64,000 nucleotides of DNA from Salipaludibacillus keqinensis (GCF_003226325.1 NZ_PDOD01000005.1:62001-126000), one strand, 5' to 3'; numbered from the stretch's first letter, positions 27,523-38,094 are shown. Numbers and translations: made by a program. The notes: a model not told the origin generated them from the sequence alone.

Positions 27523-28815
27523 ATGAAAGAAGAGCGTTTACTATCGGCCATACTCGTAACGGCAATGATTGCCGTTGGTTGCAGTAGCAATGGTGGCGTT
27601 GGTGAAGAAGATGCAGGAAATGATGAGATCAGTATAGGGTCTGAAGAAAGTGAAGTGGAATTGTCCTTTTGGGCGTTCGGTACCAATTATGATTCGTTGA
27701 TTGAGGAATACACTGAAGAAAATCCAAATGTCACCATATCTATTCAACAGGTTGATATGGAAGATCATCATACGAGTCTATTTACATCTTTATCTGCAGG
27801 AGCAGGAGCGCCAGATATCGCCGCAATCGAAAGGTCTGAAATTGATTCTTATAAAAGGGCAGAAGATAAATTTATGAATTTATATGATTTGGGTGCTTCT
27901 GACTTAGAATCTGATTATCTTGATTGGGCTTGGGAGATTGGTTCAAGTGTAGATGGAGACTTTTTACTTGGCGTTCCAGCAGACATTGAACCGACTGCGA
28001 TGTATTACCGAGCAGATGTGTTTGAACAGGCAGGCCTACCATCTGAACCAGAAGAAGTGGAAGAGATGATTCAAACGTGGGAGGATTACCGTCAAATAGC
28101 AGCGACGATTTTAGATAAGACTGGAAAAAAGATGGTGGATAATTCGGAGCCAGTATTTAAAGCGAAGCGGGATCAAGCTTCTGAACACTATTTTAATGAA
28201 ACAAACGAACTTCTCATTGAGTCTTCACCATATATGAAACAAGTATACGATGAGACGGCACGATGGATCGAGGCCGGGTATATCGATAATAGTGAAATGG
28301 GGTCCAGAGAGTGGCGAAATGCTATACAAGAAGGAGATTATGCTACATTATTAGGCCCAGTTTGGATGAGTGAGACGATTAAGGGATATGCACCAGATGA
28401 TACGAACTGGCGAGTTGTCTCCATGCCAGAAGGAGCTGGAAATTGGGGGGGTTCTTGGTTCACTATTCCGAAAGAAACAGATCATCCAGAAGAGGCTTAT
28501 GAATTTCTAACGTGGCTGGTAGCTGCAAAGCAACAAATGAAATCTTTTGAAGAAAGAGGTACGTTCCCATCGACGCCAGACGTTTATGATGATCCTGATT
28601 TCACACTACCTACAGATGATCATTTCGGCGGGGGAAATGTTGCAGAATTATTCGCAGAAGCGGCCTTGGAAGTAGAATATGTTTATAAAGGATCACTCTA
28701 CGAAGATGTGAATGAAGAAATCCTCATTGGGTTAGATAATGTCTATGACGGTGCAAATCCAGAAGAAGAATGGCCAGAAATCATTAACCGAGTTGAACGA
28801 AGAGTATTCAGATAA
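27523..28815 (+). CDS. Sugar ABC transporter substrate-binding lipoprotein 2
   Basis: 430 residues; lipobox AVGC (Cys20). Clearly paralogous to the lipoprotein at 20345-21724 over its whole length (shared VELSFW, GLPSEPEEVEE, NWRV.SMPEG/MPEG, EEAYEFLTWL, LDNVYDG), with a shorter acidic linker. No second permease pair is present, so it probably feeds the same channel with a different or overlapping ligand. GGGGAAG precedes the ATG. Confidence 0.9.
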   Translation: MKEERLLSAILVTAMIAVGCSSNGGVGEEDAGNDEISIGSEESEVELSFWAFGTNYDSLIEEYTEENPNVTISIQQVDMEDHHTSLFTSLSAGAGAPDIAAIERSEIDSYKRAEDKFMNLYDLGASDLESDYLDWAWEIGSSVDGDFLLGVPADIEPTAMYYRADVFEQAGLPSEPEEVEEMIQTWEDYRQIAATILDKTGKKMVDNSEPVFKAKRDQASEHYFNETNELLIESSPYMKQVYDETARWIEAGYIDNSEMGSREWRNAIQEGDYATLLGPVWMSETIKGYAPDDTNWRVVSMPEGAGNWGGSWFTIPKETDHPEEAYEFLTWLVAAKQQMKSFEERGTFPSTPDVYDDPDFTLPTDDHFGGGNVAELFAEAALEVEYVYKGSLYEDVNEEILIGLDNVYDGANPEEEWPEIINRVERRVFR

Positions 28816-28881
28816 TGAAGGGAAAATGAAGCGGTTTAAATCATTACCGCTCGAATAAGAACTATTGGGGAGTGTTAATCA

Positions 28882-30216
28882 TTGAAAAAAGTTCAAGTTA
28901 TTCAAACTAGTAAGTTTTCAGCTGAAAAATGGGCTCATAAAAACGACTTAATTTTAGAAAAAGAATCGAACGAAGCGGGGAGTGTCATATCTGTAGACCC
29001 AACGAAAGAATATCAAGAATGGTTAGGGTTTGGCGGTGCATTTACCGAAGCGGCCGCTTATTCGCTCTCTCAAGTTTCACCTAGTAAGCGTGAAGAGGTC
29101 ATTCATTCCTATTTTGATCAAACAGATGGTTTAGGCTACAACTTAGGAAGAACGCACATCCATAGTTGTGATTTTGCTCTGGAGAATTATACATATGTTG
29201 AGGAAAATGACAATTCTCTTGAATCATTCTCCATTGAACGAGAACAAAAATACGTCATCCCATTAATAAAAGATGCGGCAAGTATTGCAAACCAAAACTT
29301 TACAATGTTAGCTTCTCCATGGAGTCCTCCGGCTTGGATGAAAACAAATGGCGAAATGAACCACGGAGGAAAGTTAAAAGATGAATATCGTCAAACGTGG
29401 GCTAATTATTTCGTTAAGTATATTAAGGAGATGGAGAAAACAGGTATTCCTATTTGGGGAGTTACTGTTCAAAATGAGCCAGCAGCGAAGCAAGTATGGG
29501 ATTCTTGTCTATATTCGGCAGAAGAAGAAAGAGATTTTATTAAAGATTATTTAGGACCTACGTTACGGCACCATGGACTAGAGGATAAAAAAATCATTAT
29601 ATGGGATCATAATCGCGATCTCATGGTAGAAAGAGCAACGACCGTGTTATCTGACCCTGAGGCTTCAAAATACGTTTGGGGCACGGGTAACCATTGGTAC
29701 GTATCGGAAGAATTTGAGAATTTATCGAAAGTTCATGAAGCCTTCCCTGATAAACACTTGATATTCACTGAAGGGTGCATTGAAGGGGGCGTTCAATTAG
29801 GAGAATGGCACACTGGTGAGCGCTACGCCAGGAATATCATTGGGGACATGAACAATTGGTTGGAAGGTTTTATTGATTGGAACCTTGTACTAAATGAGCA
29901 AGGTGGACCTAATCACGTGGGGAACTTTTGTGATGCACCAATTATCGTTGAGACAAAAGAAGATAAAATTCACTACAACAGTTCTTATTACTATATTGGT
30001 CATTTCAGTAAGTTTATCGAACCAGGGGCGAAGCGAATTGCTGTGACTTCTTCTTTAGATAAAGTATCCACCACCGCTTTCAAGAATAAAAATAATGATA
30101 TTATTATTGTTGTTCTAAATGAGACTGATGAGGAAGTTGATACAAAGCTAAATCTTGAAGGATATCAAACCAATATTCAAATACCAAAAAGGTCGATCAC
30201 AACCTATATTATATAA
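28882..30216 (+). CDS. GH30 family glycosidase
   Basis: 444 residues from a TTG with GGGGAG about 10 nt upstream. The (beta/alpha)8 barrel carries acid/base Glu199 (TVQNEP) and nucleophile Glu297 (IFTEGC), plus the GH30 stretch EWLGFGGAFTEAAAYSL. There is a small C-terminal beta domain. GH30 includes beta-glucosylceramidases and beta-1,6-glucanases/glucosidases; with no signal peptide this one acts in the cytoplasm on imported oligosaccharides. It ends the locus. Confidence 0.88.
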   Translation: MKKVQVIQTSKFSAEKWAHKNDLILEKESNEAGSVISVDPTKEYQEWLGFGGAFTEAAAYSLSQVSPSKREEVIHSYFDQTDGLGYNLGRTHIHSCDFALENYTYVEENDNSLESFSIEREQKYVIPLIKDAASIANQNFTMLASPWSPPAWMKTNGEMNHGGKLKDEYRQTWANYFVKYIKEMEKTGIPIWGVTVQNEPAAKQVWDSCLYSAEEERDFIKDYLGPTLRHHGLEDKKIIIWDHNRDLMVERATTVLSDPEASKYVWGTGNHWYVSEEFENLSKVHEAFPDKHLIFTEGCIEGGVQLGEWHTGERYARNIIGDMNNWLEGFIDWNLVLNEQGGPNHVGNFCDAPIIVETKEDKIHYNSSYYYIGHFSKFIEPGAKRIAVTSSLDKVSTTAFKNKNNDIIIVVLNETDEEVDTKLNLEGYQTNIQIPKRSITTYII

Positions 30217-30248
30217 AGCTATAAAAGAGATAGAAAGTGGGTATCAAT

Positions 30249-30299
30249 AAAAAAGAGCCGAAGAGGGCTTCGTTGGTGAAACGAAGTCCTCTTCGGCCA
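30249..30299 (-). terminator. Terminator of the mtl operon
   Basis: GAGCCGAAGAGGGCTTCGTT pairs with AACGAAGTCCTCTTCGGC. On the minus strand it is followed by six T. It may also help end the GH30 transcript. Confidence 0.8.
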
Positions 30300-30347
30300 T
30301 TCGTGTTAGTAGAGAGAGATTCATAGATCCTGAATCATCTACATAAG

Positions 30348-31493
30348 TTAAACGGTTTCGCTATACAAAGCGAAGACTTGATCGATAATCTCATCGTCTT
30401 CTGCTAATCCTGAAACTTCACTTAACGCCACTTTAACGCCATGTTGCTTTATTTTTTTCTGCAATTCAACTGCTTCAGCGTCTTCAGAGAAGTCGTATTG
30501 TAAAGCTGCTACAATCCCGGTTAATAACCCATATGGCACGATCTTTCTCGTCATTAATTGCTTAACCGGACTAATCAAACGTTCGTTTAAACCTAATTTC
30601 TTGATCGGCTGACGAGCTACTCGAGTGACTTCGTCCGTCAAATAAGGGTTAGTAAATCTTTCAAGTATTTTTTCGATGTACCCTTGATGTTGAATCGGAT
30701 CAAAACCATGCTTCTCACATAAGAGTTGACCGGTTTCTTTAAGACCTTGAAGAACTTTCTCTTTAATTACTGGATCAAGGAGGGACTCTTGTACTGTTGG
30801 TTTTCCAGCTTGATAGCCAGAGTATGCAGCTAATGCGTGTCCCGTATTGACTGTAAATAATTTTCTTTCGATAAAGGCGTCTAAATCTTCAACGAAATGA
30901 ATGTCTTCAACGGGAGGGATCGTTCCTTTCACTGCCCTTTTGTCGACGACCCACTCGAAGAACGGCTCAACAAGGACATCAAGGATATTTTCCTGGTTTT
31001 GATTAGGTACAATCCGGTCAACGGCTGCATTCGGGAAGCCGATGAGGCGGTTTAGGTCGTTGACTTCAACAGGATCCAGATGCTTTAGTACAGCTTGCTT
31101 TAACTGATCTGTCCCACCTATGGCATTTTCACAGGCGATCACGTTTAGCGGATGATTGTTTTCAACTAGACGCTTCTTTAACCCTTTCGCTATTAAAGGC
31201 GCAATGTGAGGGAGGATGTGAGCTCCAACAGCCGTTGTCAGGAGATCAGCTTGAGCGATGGCCTGAACGACTTCCTCTTCTTGGTGTTGAGAATGAAGTC
31301 CACGAATATTTGAAACTGTAAACGACCGTCTATCTTCTTCCGCATAAAAAACTTGATACATTTTGTGTTCATTTATCCCGTCAATAATCTCAGCGTTTAC
31401 ATCCACGAAGGTCATCTCATAATCAGATTCTGCTAAGATTTTTCCTATAAATCCTCGACCAATATTCCCAGCTCCGAAATGAACGGCAATCAT
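30348..31493 (-). CDS. mtlD: Mannitol-1-phosphate 5-dehydrogenase MtlD
   Basis: 381 residues. Oxidises mannitol-1-phosphate to fructose-6-phosphate with NAD+. The Rossmann motif FGAGNIGRGFIG is at the N-terminus, and the polyol dehydrogenase stretch KLFTVNTGHALAAYSGY holds the catalytic Lys. It follows mtlF without a gap and is the last gene of the operon. Confidence 0.95.
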   Translation of the reverse strand: MIAVHFGAGNIGRGFIGKILAESDYEMTFVDVNAEIIDGINEHKMYQVFYAEEDRRSFTVSNIRGLHSQHQEEEVVQAIAQADLLTTAVGAHILPHIAPLIAKGLKKRLVENNHPLNVIACENAIGGTDQLKQAVLKHLDPVEVNDLNRLIGFPNAAVDRIVPNQNQENILDVLVEPFFEWVVDKRAVKGTIPPVEDIHFVEDLDAFIERKLFTVNTGHALAAYSGYQAGKPTVQESLLDPVIKEKVLQGLKETGQLLCEKHGFDPIQHQGYIEKILERFTNPYLTDEVTRVARQPIKKLGLNERLISPVKQLMTRKIVPYGLLTGIVAALQYDFSEDAEAVELQKKIKQHGVKVALSEVSGLAEDDEIIDQVFALYSETV

Positions 31494-31931
31494 TTATTCC
31501 ACCTCGCTAAATAACGATAGAAGCTCGTCTTCTGTGTTTGCCTGAACCATTTTCTCAATATTTTCTTCTTCTGAGCAAACAATAGCAATCTTTGAAAGAA
31601 TATCCAGATGCTCATTGTTTTGACCGGCAATTCCAAACACGATCTTCACTTGATTTCCATCACCGTAATCAATCGGTTTTGCTAACTGAAGAACAGAAAT
31701 TCCAGATGCAAGTACGGTTCCTTTTGCATCTTCGGTCCCGTGAGGAATGGCAATGTAATTCCCCATGAATGTAGACGTGATTTCTTCTCGTTCAAACATT
31801 TTCGTGATGTATTCTTCGTTAACATATCCTCCATCTACTAGGATCTTTCCTGCTTCTCTGATGGCTTCTTCCTTGGATGATATTTTCGCTTTTAATACTA
31901 CGTTTTGGTTTGAAATAATAGGTTTACTCAT
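31494..31931 (-). CDS. mtlF: Mannitol PTS EIIA component MtlF
   Basis: 145 residues. PTS EIIA of the mannitol/fructose type with the phospho-His in AIPHGTED (near residue 63). It passes phosphate from HPr to the EIIB domain of MtlA. It is a separate gene here, as in B. subtilis, and starts one base after mtlR ends. Confidence 0.95.
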   Translation of the reverse strand: MSKPIISNQNVVLKAKISSKEEAIREAGKILVDGGYVNEEYITKMFEREEITSTFMGNYIAIPHGTEDAKGTVLASGISVLQLAKPIDYGDGNQVKIVFGIAGQNNEHLDILSKIAIVCSEEENIEKMVQANTEDELLSLFSEVE

Positions 31932-31932
31932 T

Positions 31933-34059
31933 TTAATGATGCTCCTTTTTCAAATAATTTTGGTAGTAAATGATTAACTGTTCACTGATGAAATTAGAAA
32001 CTTCTTCTTCGTTCCCTTTTGCAAAAAGAGCGATACTATCGTCGTCTTCAATCATCATACTGCTGATAGCACTTAATATTTTTGTTTCTTCCTCTGCCAT
32101 TTCTGCTGGACCTAGCATCACTAATACTCGATTCATATCAATCTCGTTACCGTCCATGGCATTTACTCTCTCTATTTGACTAAGCTCCATGATGATAAAT
32201 ATTGGCTGATTGACACTTTCACTGCGGGCATGGAACAAGGCCATTTGTGTACCTGGAATTCCTAACCCGGAAAGTTCCGCCCTTGCTTTTAAATGTTGTA
32301 AGACTTCATTAACATCAGTGATCAAAGATTTATTTTTTAGGTCTGTACATACGTGAGTGAGTGATTCCCATAGCGTTAAGTTAGGGAAAGGTCGATAGAC
32401 TTTAAAGTGACGTAGCAAATGCACGGTAGAAGTTAAACTTTGTTGCATATTAATGAAAATGTTTTTCGCTCGAACCATGCTTTGCACAGACGGGTTCTTA
32501 CTCTTCGCTCTTGAGGTCGTTGATGCTTTTAACAGGGCGGCATGATGTTCTCTACGATCAATGTAATCCTGAATCTTTCGAACATCTTCTTTCGTTAAAA
32601 AAGGATTCACCTGAACATAATCGATGGCGTGATCTACTAGAGGAATCGTTGAAATTACTAAATCTAATTCATCAGGATCAACGTCATCTAAGTCGAACAA
32701 AGAACTGTTTTTCACATCAATAATATTTGGAAATTCATTTTGAAGTCTGCTTGAGATCATTTTCGATGAGCCAATCCCACTTGAGCATATGACAACTGCT
32801 TTATGCGTTCTTCTGTTACTCTCCCTCTCAATGGCCGAACCGAAGTGCAACACGAGGAAACCAACTTCTTCATCGGGGATATCAATATCCGTGATAACCG
32901 AATGAAAGGCTTGTTTTACAGTAGAGAAAAGTTCTTGATAATTCTCTAGGATTTTATCTTGCAAAGGGTTATGAATATGCATTCCTTGTTTTAAACGATA
33001 AAGAGCAGGATCCAAATGAGCGATAAGCCCTTGGTAAAGGGAATCGTCCCTTTGTAAATCGATGTGAACATGTTCGCTGACTGCACGGATCAATCTCTTA
33101 GCTAGCATGGCCGTATCCATATTCTCTTCTGTAAACAACACCTGATGATCTTGGCGTAGTTTCGCTCCTCGCAAGTGCATCGTAATATAACAGATTTCTG
33201 CTTCAGGTATAGCAAGAGAGAAGGTATTTTCGAGCTCTTGTGCGAGTTTTTCGGCCAATGCAAATTCTTTTTTGTCCTTAAGACGTTTGGCCAGTTCAGT
33301 GTTTATACTGATATTTTCCCCTTTTAGAATTCGTTCCAATGCCAAGGTCAGGTGAACAACAAGAGCGATATAAGCAGAGTCAGCGATATGATAATCCAGT
33401 GATCGACTGATCTTTGCTACAGCCTCTTGTACCTCTTTTAACTTTTCAACGTTGATAAATCCAAGCAATTGTCCGGCGATGGATTCGTTTATATCAGAAT
33501 CCCGATTCGGCAACTGCCTGCGAATATACTGCAAGATCTCACCTTCAGCGAAGTGTTCGGTTAAGAGACCACTGATGGCTCTTCGTTTATTTGTCTCGTT
33601 TCCAATCACCTGAATGCCGAGTCCTCTTCTTTTTTCAAGTGTTAGCTCATACTTCGTTAACCACTCATCCACTTTATCTAAGTCGCTGCTGATCGTTGCT
33701 ACGGTGACGTTTAAGTCTGATGCCAGAGACTGAAGTTTCATTGGCTGAAAGGTTTCGAGCAATTTGCAAATAATGATCACGTGCCTTTGCTCAGGCATAA
33801 AATCAAAGTGTCTAGCCTCTTGTAAATCTTGACTGAATTGTTGAATTTGCTCTTTGGCCCCTTTTAGAAAAATTCCTTTTCCCGTTTTTTTCTCAAGGGT
33901 CAGCTCATAAGGATGAAGCAAAGAGTCGAAGCTGGCCAGATCACGATGAATCGTCCGTTCACTTACTTGAAGAGAGTGAGCGATCTCTCGGATCGTCACT
34001 CCTTCAGGATGTTGAATGAGATTATCTAAAATAAACCTGTCTCTTGCAGAAACATACAT
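31933..34059 (-). CDS. mtlR: Mannitol operon activator MtlR
   Basis: 708 residues. N-terminal HTH (VTIREIAHSLQVSERTIHRDL), second winged HTH, two PRD domains (about 190-390), a GatB-like EIIB domain with Cys in VICSSGIGSSKM, and a C-terminal EIIA-like domain. MtlR activity is set by phosphorylation of PRD2 and of the EIIB/EIIA-like domains. Here mtlR lies inside the operon between mtlA and mtlF; in B. subtilis it is elsewhere. Confidence 0.93.
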   Translation of the reverse strand: MYVSARDRFILDNLIQHPEGVTIREIAHSLQVSERTIHRDLASFDSLLHPYELTLEKKTGKGIFLKGAKEQIQQFSQDLQEARHFDFMPEQRHVIIICKLLETFQPMKLQSLASDLNVTVATISSDLDKVDEWLTKYELTLEKRRGLGIQVIGNETNKRRAISGLLTEHFAEGEILQYIRRQLPNRDSDINESIAGQLLGFINVEKLKEVQEAVAKISRSLDYHIADSAYIALVVHLTLALERILKGENISINTELAKRLKDKKEFALAEKLAQELENTFSLAIPEAEICYITMHLRGAKLRQDHQVLFTEENMDTAMLAKRLIRAVSEHVHIDLQRDDSLYQGLIAHLDPALYRLKQGMHIHNPLQDKILENYQELFSTVKQAFHSVITDIDIPDEEVGFLVLHFGSAIERESNRRTHKAVVICSSGIGSSKMISSRLQNEFPNIIDVKNSSLFDLDDVDPDELDLVISTIPLVDHAIDYVQVNPFLTKEDVRKIQDYIDRREHHAALLKASTTSRAKSKNPSVQSMVRAKNIFINMQQSLTSTVHLLRHFKVYRPFPNLTLWESLTHVCTDLKNKSLITDVNEVLQHLKARAELSGLGIPGTQMALFHARSESVNQPIFIIMELSQIERVNAMDGNEIDMNRVLVMLGPAEMAEEETKILSAISSMMIEDDDSIALFAKGNEEEVSNFISEQLIIYYQNYLKKEHH

Positions 34060-34093
34060 ATTGGATCACTCCATTACAGCATCAAAAGCTGCA

Positions 34094-35515
34094 TCACTTT
34101 AACTTTTCAATCAGCTTATCATACTCAGGACTGCTTAAGAAATTATCGACAGAAATATGATGAGCAGTCGGAATTTTATCTTTTGCACGTGGTGTTAAGT
34201 CTTTGTGAGTGATAACCACATCTGCATCATCTGGAATATTGCTAATCGCTGTATTCGATACGTTGATGTCAAGATCTGCTTTATTTACTTTATTGCGTAG
34301 AATGGATGCTCCCATGGCACTGGACCCCATTCCTGCATCACAAGCAAAGATGATCTTGTTTACGTTGTTATAATCAAATTCCCCTGAAGCTGTAGCTGAA
34401 CTACCCGTTAGAGAAGACGAGACGGAACTTTCTTTTCCTTTCATGGCTTCCATTTTAGATGTTGCTTCTGTCAAATCTTCCTCTTCAGTTGCTTTGCCTG
34501 TTTTCAATATTATTGAGGCTACAACAAAAGACACGGCAGTTGCAACAATGACACCGGAGAATACAGGAACGTAATAACCTGGCTGTATCAACAGTGTATA
34601 GGCGATAATACTTCCTGGTGACGGGCTTGCAGGTAAAGCAGCACCTAATAGATTAAATGTGAAGATCCCGCTCATCCCACCAGCAATGGCCGCCAGAATT
34701 AAAGCTGGCTTCATTAATACATAAGGAAAATAAATTTCGTGAATCCCTCCAAAGAAATGAATGATGACAGCTCCAGGAGCAGAACGTTTCGCCATGCCTT
34801 TTCCAAAGAATGTAAAGGCTAAAAGTATTCCTAAACCAGGTCCTGGGTTAGTTTCTAATAGAAATAAAATCGAACGTCCCATTTCAGATACTTGTTCTAA
34901 ACCAAGAGGAGTTAACACCCCATGATTAATTGCATTGTTTAAGAACAGGATTTTCGCAGGTTCAATCAGAATACTTGCCAGAGGAAGTAGACCGGCGTCA
35001 ACAATGACGTCTACACCCGCGCCCATAGCTTGACTGAAGGCAGTCACAATCGGTCCGACACCAACTAAGCCAACAAGTGCAAGGGCACCACCGAATATAC
35101 CTGCAGTAAAGTTATTAATCAGCATTTCAAAACCGGGCTTGATTTTCCCTTCAAACGACTGGTCAATTTTCTTGATGATGAAACCGCCTAAAGGTCCCAT
35201 AATCATGGCACCGATAAACATCGGTACTTCTGCTCCGACGATGACACCCATTGTGGCAGTCGCACCAACGACGCCTCCCCGAGTACCGTGAACGAGTTTA
35301 CCTCCAGTGAAACCAATTAATAAAGGAAGTAAGAATGTAATCATCGGTCCAACTAATTCAGCGAAACTTTCATTAGGGAGCCAGCCATCAGGAATAAAGA
35401 GTGCAGTAATAAGTCCCCATGCAATGAAAGCACCGATGTTCGGCATAATCATACTGCTTAGAAAGTTACCGAACTTTTGAATCTTCGTACGTATTGAACT
35501 TTTTTCTTGCGTCAT
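34094..35515 (-). CDS. mtlA: Mannitol PTS EIICB component MtlA
   Basis: 473 residues. The EIIC membrane domain (about 1-335) with many helices and the GGIHEIYFPY loop transports mannitol. A linker leads to the EIIB domain with the phospho-Cys in FACDAGMGSSAMGAS (near residue 393). The EIIA domain of the E. coli enzyme is missing and is supplied by mtlF. First gene of the operon, with AAAGGAGG upstream. Confidence 0.95.
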   Translation of the reverse strand: MTQEKSSIRTKIQKFGNFLSSMIMPNIGAFIAWGLITALFIPDGWLPNESFAELVGPMITFLLPLLIGFTGGKLVHGTRGGVVGATATMGVIVGAEVPMFIGAMIMGPLGGFIIKKIDQSFEGKIKPGFEMLINNFTAGIFGGALALVGLVGVGPIVTAFSQAMGAGVDVIVDAGLLPLASILIEPAKILFLNNAINHGVLTPLGLEQVSEMGRSILFLLETNPGPGLGILLAFTFFGKGMAKRSAPGAVIIHFFGGIHEIYFPYVLMKPALILAAIAGGMSGIFTFNLLGAALPASPSPGSIIAYTLLIQPGYYVPVFSGVIVATAVSFVVASIILKTGKATEEEDLTEATSKMEAMKGKESSVSSSLTGSSATASGEFDYNNVNKIIFACDAGMGSSAMGASILRNKVNKADLDINVSNTAISNIPDDADVVITHKDLTPRAKDKIPTAHHISVDNFLSSPEYDKLIEKLK

Positions 35516-35567
35516 TGTTGTTTCCTCCTTTTTTTATAATGAAAAATGAATTCGTCTGTATAACTCT

Positions 35568-35596
35568 ATAATAAAGCGCTCCCAACGTTGATACAA
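35568..35596 (-). promoter_or_regulatory. mtlA promoter
   Basis: On the minus strand TTGTAT, 17 bp, TATTAT. A weak cre-like sequence (ATAAAGCGCTCCCA, 35571-35584) lies in the spacer. Confidence 0.6.
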
Positions 35597-35619
35597 TGCA
35601 ATCTAAAGCTAATTTCGTC

Positions 35620-35663
35620 ATAGACATTGTTGACATTTTTGACATAACAATTACTGACATTTT
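35620..35663 (-). promoter_or_regulatory. Possible MtlR binding region
   Basis: Just upstream of the mtlA -35 the minus strand carries ATGTCA or ATGTC(T) four times in about 40 bp, three of them 9 bp apart. The position suits an activator, and the half-site resembles the TGNCA of MtlR operators. Confidence 0.4.
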
Positions 35664-35857
35664 ACTTATTGTAAATAGTGAGACAGTTATTTTGCCCGAA
35701 AATCGTTTCAATCACCCTGTTAGCGGGTAAATTAGACTCGGGATTTACACATTGTAAGAACCTCAATTAGATAATAATCATATAGTACTAGGGAGAGGCC
35801 TCTTCATGATTAGTCTTCTCATATGAAGAATAAGTTCAGTCATTAACAAAAAAAGAA

Positions 35858-35887
35858 TTGACCAAATTTTTACGAATGTAGTATGAT
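35858..35887 (+). promoter_or_regulatory. glmS promoter
   Basis: TTGACC, 18 bp, TATGAT, about 50 bp before the ribozyme core. Confidence 0.6.
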
Positions 35888-35937
35888 TAGACTATTCAAG
35901 AGAAGAAAGGAGGATCGGACAACAATATATTCCAGCA

Positions 35938-36110
35938 GTACAAAGCGCCAGGACTGTGAACGGATGAAACGTATCGCAGTTGACGAGGAAGAGGTTCATC
36001 GAACGATTCGGCGGATGCCTCTCGGTTGGTTCATCACAACCGCAAGCTGCAGCCCAAAACGAGAAGGCGACTTTTCGAACAAAGGCTTCAGTATTGATGA
36101 AATCAAACTA
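35938..36110 (+). promoter_or_regulatory. glmS ribozyme (glucosamine-6-phosphate riboswitch)
   Basis: The conserved core is present in order: AGCGCCAGGACTG (cleavage site just 5' of AGCGCC), GTTGACGAGG, CGGCGGATGCCTC, GGTTGGTTCATCACAACC, and the 3' hairpins near AGGCGACTTTTCG. The RNA self-cleaves when GlcN6P binds, which leads to degradation of glmS mRNA. An 83-codon open frame through it (35883-36134) is an artefact of this RNA. The 3' end is approximate. Confidence 0.9.
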
Positions 36111-36204
36111 ACAAACAGGAAAAGATTATCATAAACTAAGATGAAGAGTGGGGCGAGAATGCCCCAAAAGCATTTCTTGTCCTGCCGAGGGAGGAAATGG
36201 AATT

Positions 36205-38007
36205 ATGTGTGGAATAGTAGGATATGTAGGAACGGAAGATGCAAAAGAAATCCTTTTACGAGGTTTAGAGAAATTGGAATATCGGGGTTACGACTCAGCA
36301 GGCATTGCCATCGCTAACCATCAAGGCATTCATGTCTATAAGGAGAAGGGGCGAATCGCCACTCTTCGTGAGTCAGTGGATGAAACAGAATCTGGAATGG
36401 TTGGGATTGGACACACTCGCTGGGCCACTCATGGTGCGCCAAGTCAGTTGAATGCCCATCCTCATCAAAGTACTTCAGCTCGATATACCATTGTTCATAA
36501 CGGAGTAATCGAAAATTACGAATACGTTCGCCGGGAATACCTTCCTGACGTGAAGATGATCAGTGATACAGACACAGAGATTATTGTTCAGCTTGTAGAG
36601 AAGTTTTCTTCTGAAGGAGCATCAACAGAAGAAGCATTTCGGCATGCGCTAAGCGTTTTGAAAGGGTCTTATGCGACGGCTCTGTTAGACCTTGAAGATC
36701 CAGATACAATTTATGTAGGGAAAAACAAAAGTCCGCTTCTCGTTGGACTAAGTGAAGGCGTAAACGTGGTAGCAAGTGATGCCATGGCTATGCTGCAAGT
36801 TACGAATGAATTCGTTGAGATCATGGACGAAGAAATCGTCGTTGTAACGAAAGAAGAAGCGACAATCAAGACGATGGCTGGTGAAGTAGTGAAACGGGAT
36901 TCCTATATCGCTGAGATCGATAGCAGTGATATAGAAAAAGGAACATACCCTCACTACATGCTCAAAGAAATTGATGAGCAGCCATTTGTCATTCGTAACA
37001 TTATCACGAAGTACAAAGACGAAGACGATAGCATTAAGCTTGATGAGGAAGTACGTCAAGCTGTTCAAAGTGCGGACCGTATATATATTATCGCGGCAGG
37101 TACGAGTTATCACGCTGGTTTAGTAGGGAAAGAGTTGCTTGAGAAAATCGCTAACATTCCAGTTGAAACCCATATTGCCAGTGAGTTCCTCTATAACATG
37201 CCGTTATTAAGTAAAAAACCACTCTTTATTTTCATATCACAGAGCGGAGAAACTGCGGATTCCCGCGGCGTTCTCGTAAATGTGAAAAAGTTAGGTCATC
37301 AAACCTTAACCATTACAAATGTTCCAGGATCCACTCTGTCTCGCGAAGCGGAGTACACGCTACACACGTATGCAGGTCCAGAAATCGCTGTTGCTTCTAC
37401 GAAAGCCTACACAGCGCAAATGGCTGTTCTTGCCATTCTCGCCGTTGACACAGCAAGAGCGTCAGGGCTAGAAATGGACTTCGATCCTCTTCAAGAGCTA
37501 GGGATTGTTGCCAATGCCATGGAGATTTTCACTGAACAAAAGGACGTTTTAGAAGAGGTCGCTCGCGACTATTTGAGCGTCTCACGAAACTGCTTCTTTA
37601 TCGGTCGATCCATGGACTACCATGTCTGTATGGAAGGCGCGTTGAAGCTGAAAGAGATTTCTTATATTCAAGCTGAAGGCTTTGCAGGTGGAGAGTTGAA
37701 GCACGGAACGATCGCGTTAATTGAAGAAGGAACCCCTGTCATTGGTCTTGCCACACAGGAAAAGGTTCATTTAAATCTTCGCGGAAACATGAAGGAAGTT
37801 GTCGCTCGTGGCGCTTACCCATGTATGATCAGTATGGAAGGCTTCCAAGAAGATGACGATAAAATCGTTATGCCGAAAGTCCATGATTACCTCACACCAT
37901 TAGTGAGCGTCATCCCAATGCAACTGATCTCTTACTACGCTGCCCTTCACCGTGGGTGCGACGTTGATAAGCCACGTAACCTTGCTAAGAGTGTTACGGT
38001 GGAATAG
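36205..38007 (+). CDS. glmS: Glutamine-fructose-6-phosphate aminotransferase GlmS
   Basis: 600 residues from the ATG at 36205 (GGGAGG about 10 nt upstream); this start is fixed by the N-terminal nucleophile Cys2 in MCGIVGY. The glutaminase domain (1-230) is followed by two SIS isomerase domains ([11 protein letters not shown]). It makes glucosamine-6-phosphate for cell wall precursors and is feedback-controlled by the ribozyme in its leader. A GGGGC/GCCCC hairpin lies between ribozyme and gene. Confidence 0.96.
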   Translation: MCGIVGYVGTEDAKEILLRGLEKLEYRGYDSAGIAIANHQGIHVYKEKGRIATLRESVDETESGMVGIGHTRWATHGAPSQLNAHPHQSTSARYTIVHNGVIENYEYVRREYLPDVKMISDTDTEIIVQLVEKFSSEGASTEEAFRHALSVLKGSYATALLDLEDPDTIYVGKNKSPLLVGLSEGVNVVASDAMAMLQVTNEFVEIMDEEIVVVTKEEATIKTMAGEVVKRDSYIAEIDSSDIEKGTYPHYMLKEIDEQPFVIRNIITKYKDEDDSIKLDEEVRQAVQSADRIYIIAAGTSYHAGLVGKELLEKIANIPVETHIASEFLYNMPLLSKKPLFIFISQSGETADSRGVLVNVKKLGHQTLTITNVPGSTLSREAEYTLHTYAGPEIAVASTKAYTAQMAVLAILAVDTARASGLEMDFDPLQELGIVANAMEIFTEQKDVLEEVARDYLSVSRNCFFIGRSMDYHVCMEGALKLKEISYIQAEGFAGGELKHGTIALIEEGTPVIGLATQEKVHLNLRGNMKEVVARGAYPCMISMEGFQEDDDKIVMPKVHDYLTPLVSVIPMQLISYYAALHRGCDVDKPRNLAKSVTVE

Positions 38008-38094
38008 GTTTTAGTCGACGAAATTTGTTAAGTGTGTCTATGTAAAAAACATTTGAGTTGGGATATCCATCACACGCTCCCCACTCTTTTTTCC

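Noticed and set aside
35883-36134. Plus-strand 83-codon ORF before glmS
   Set aside because: It lies on the glmS ribozyme; the conserved bases are explained by RNA structure.
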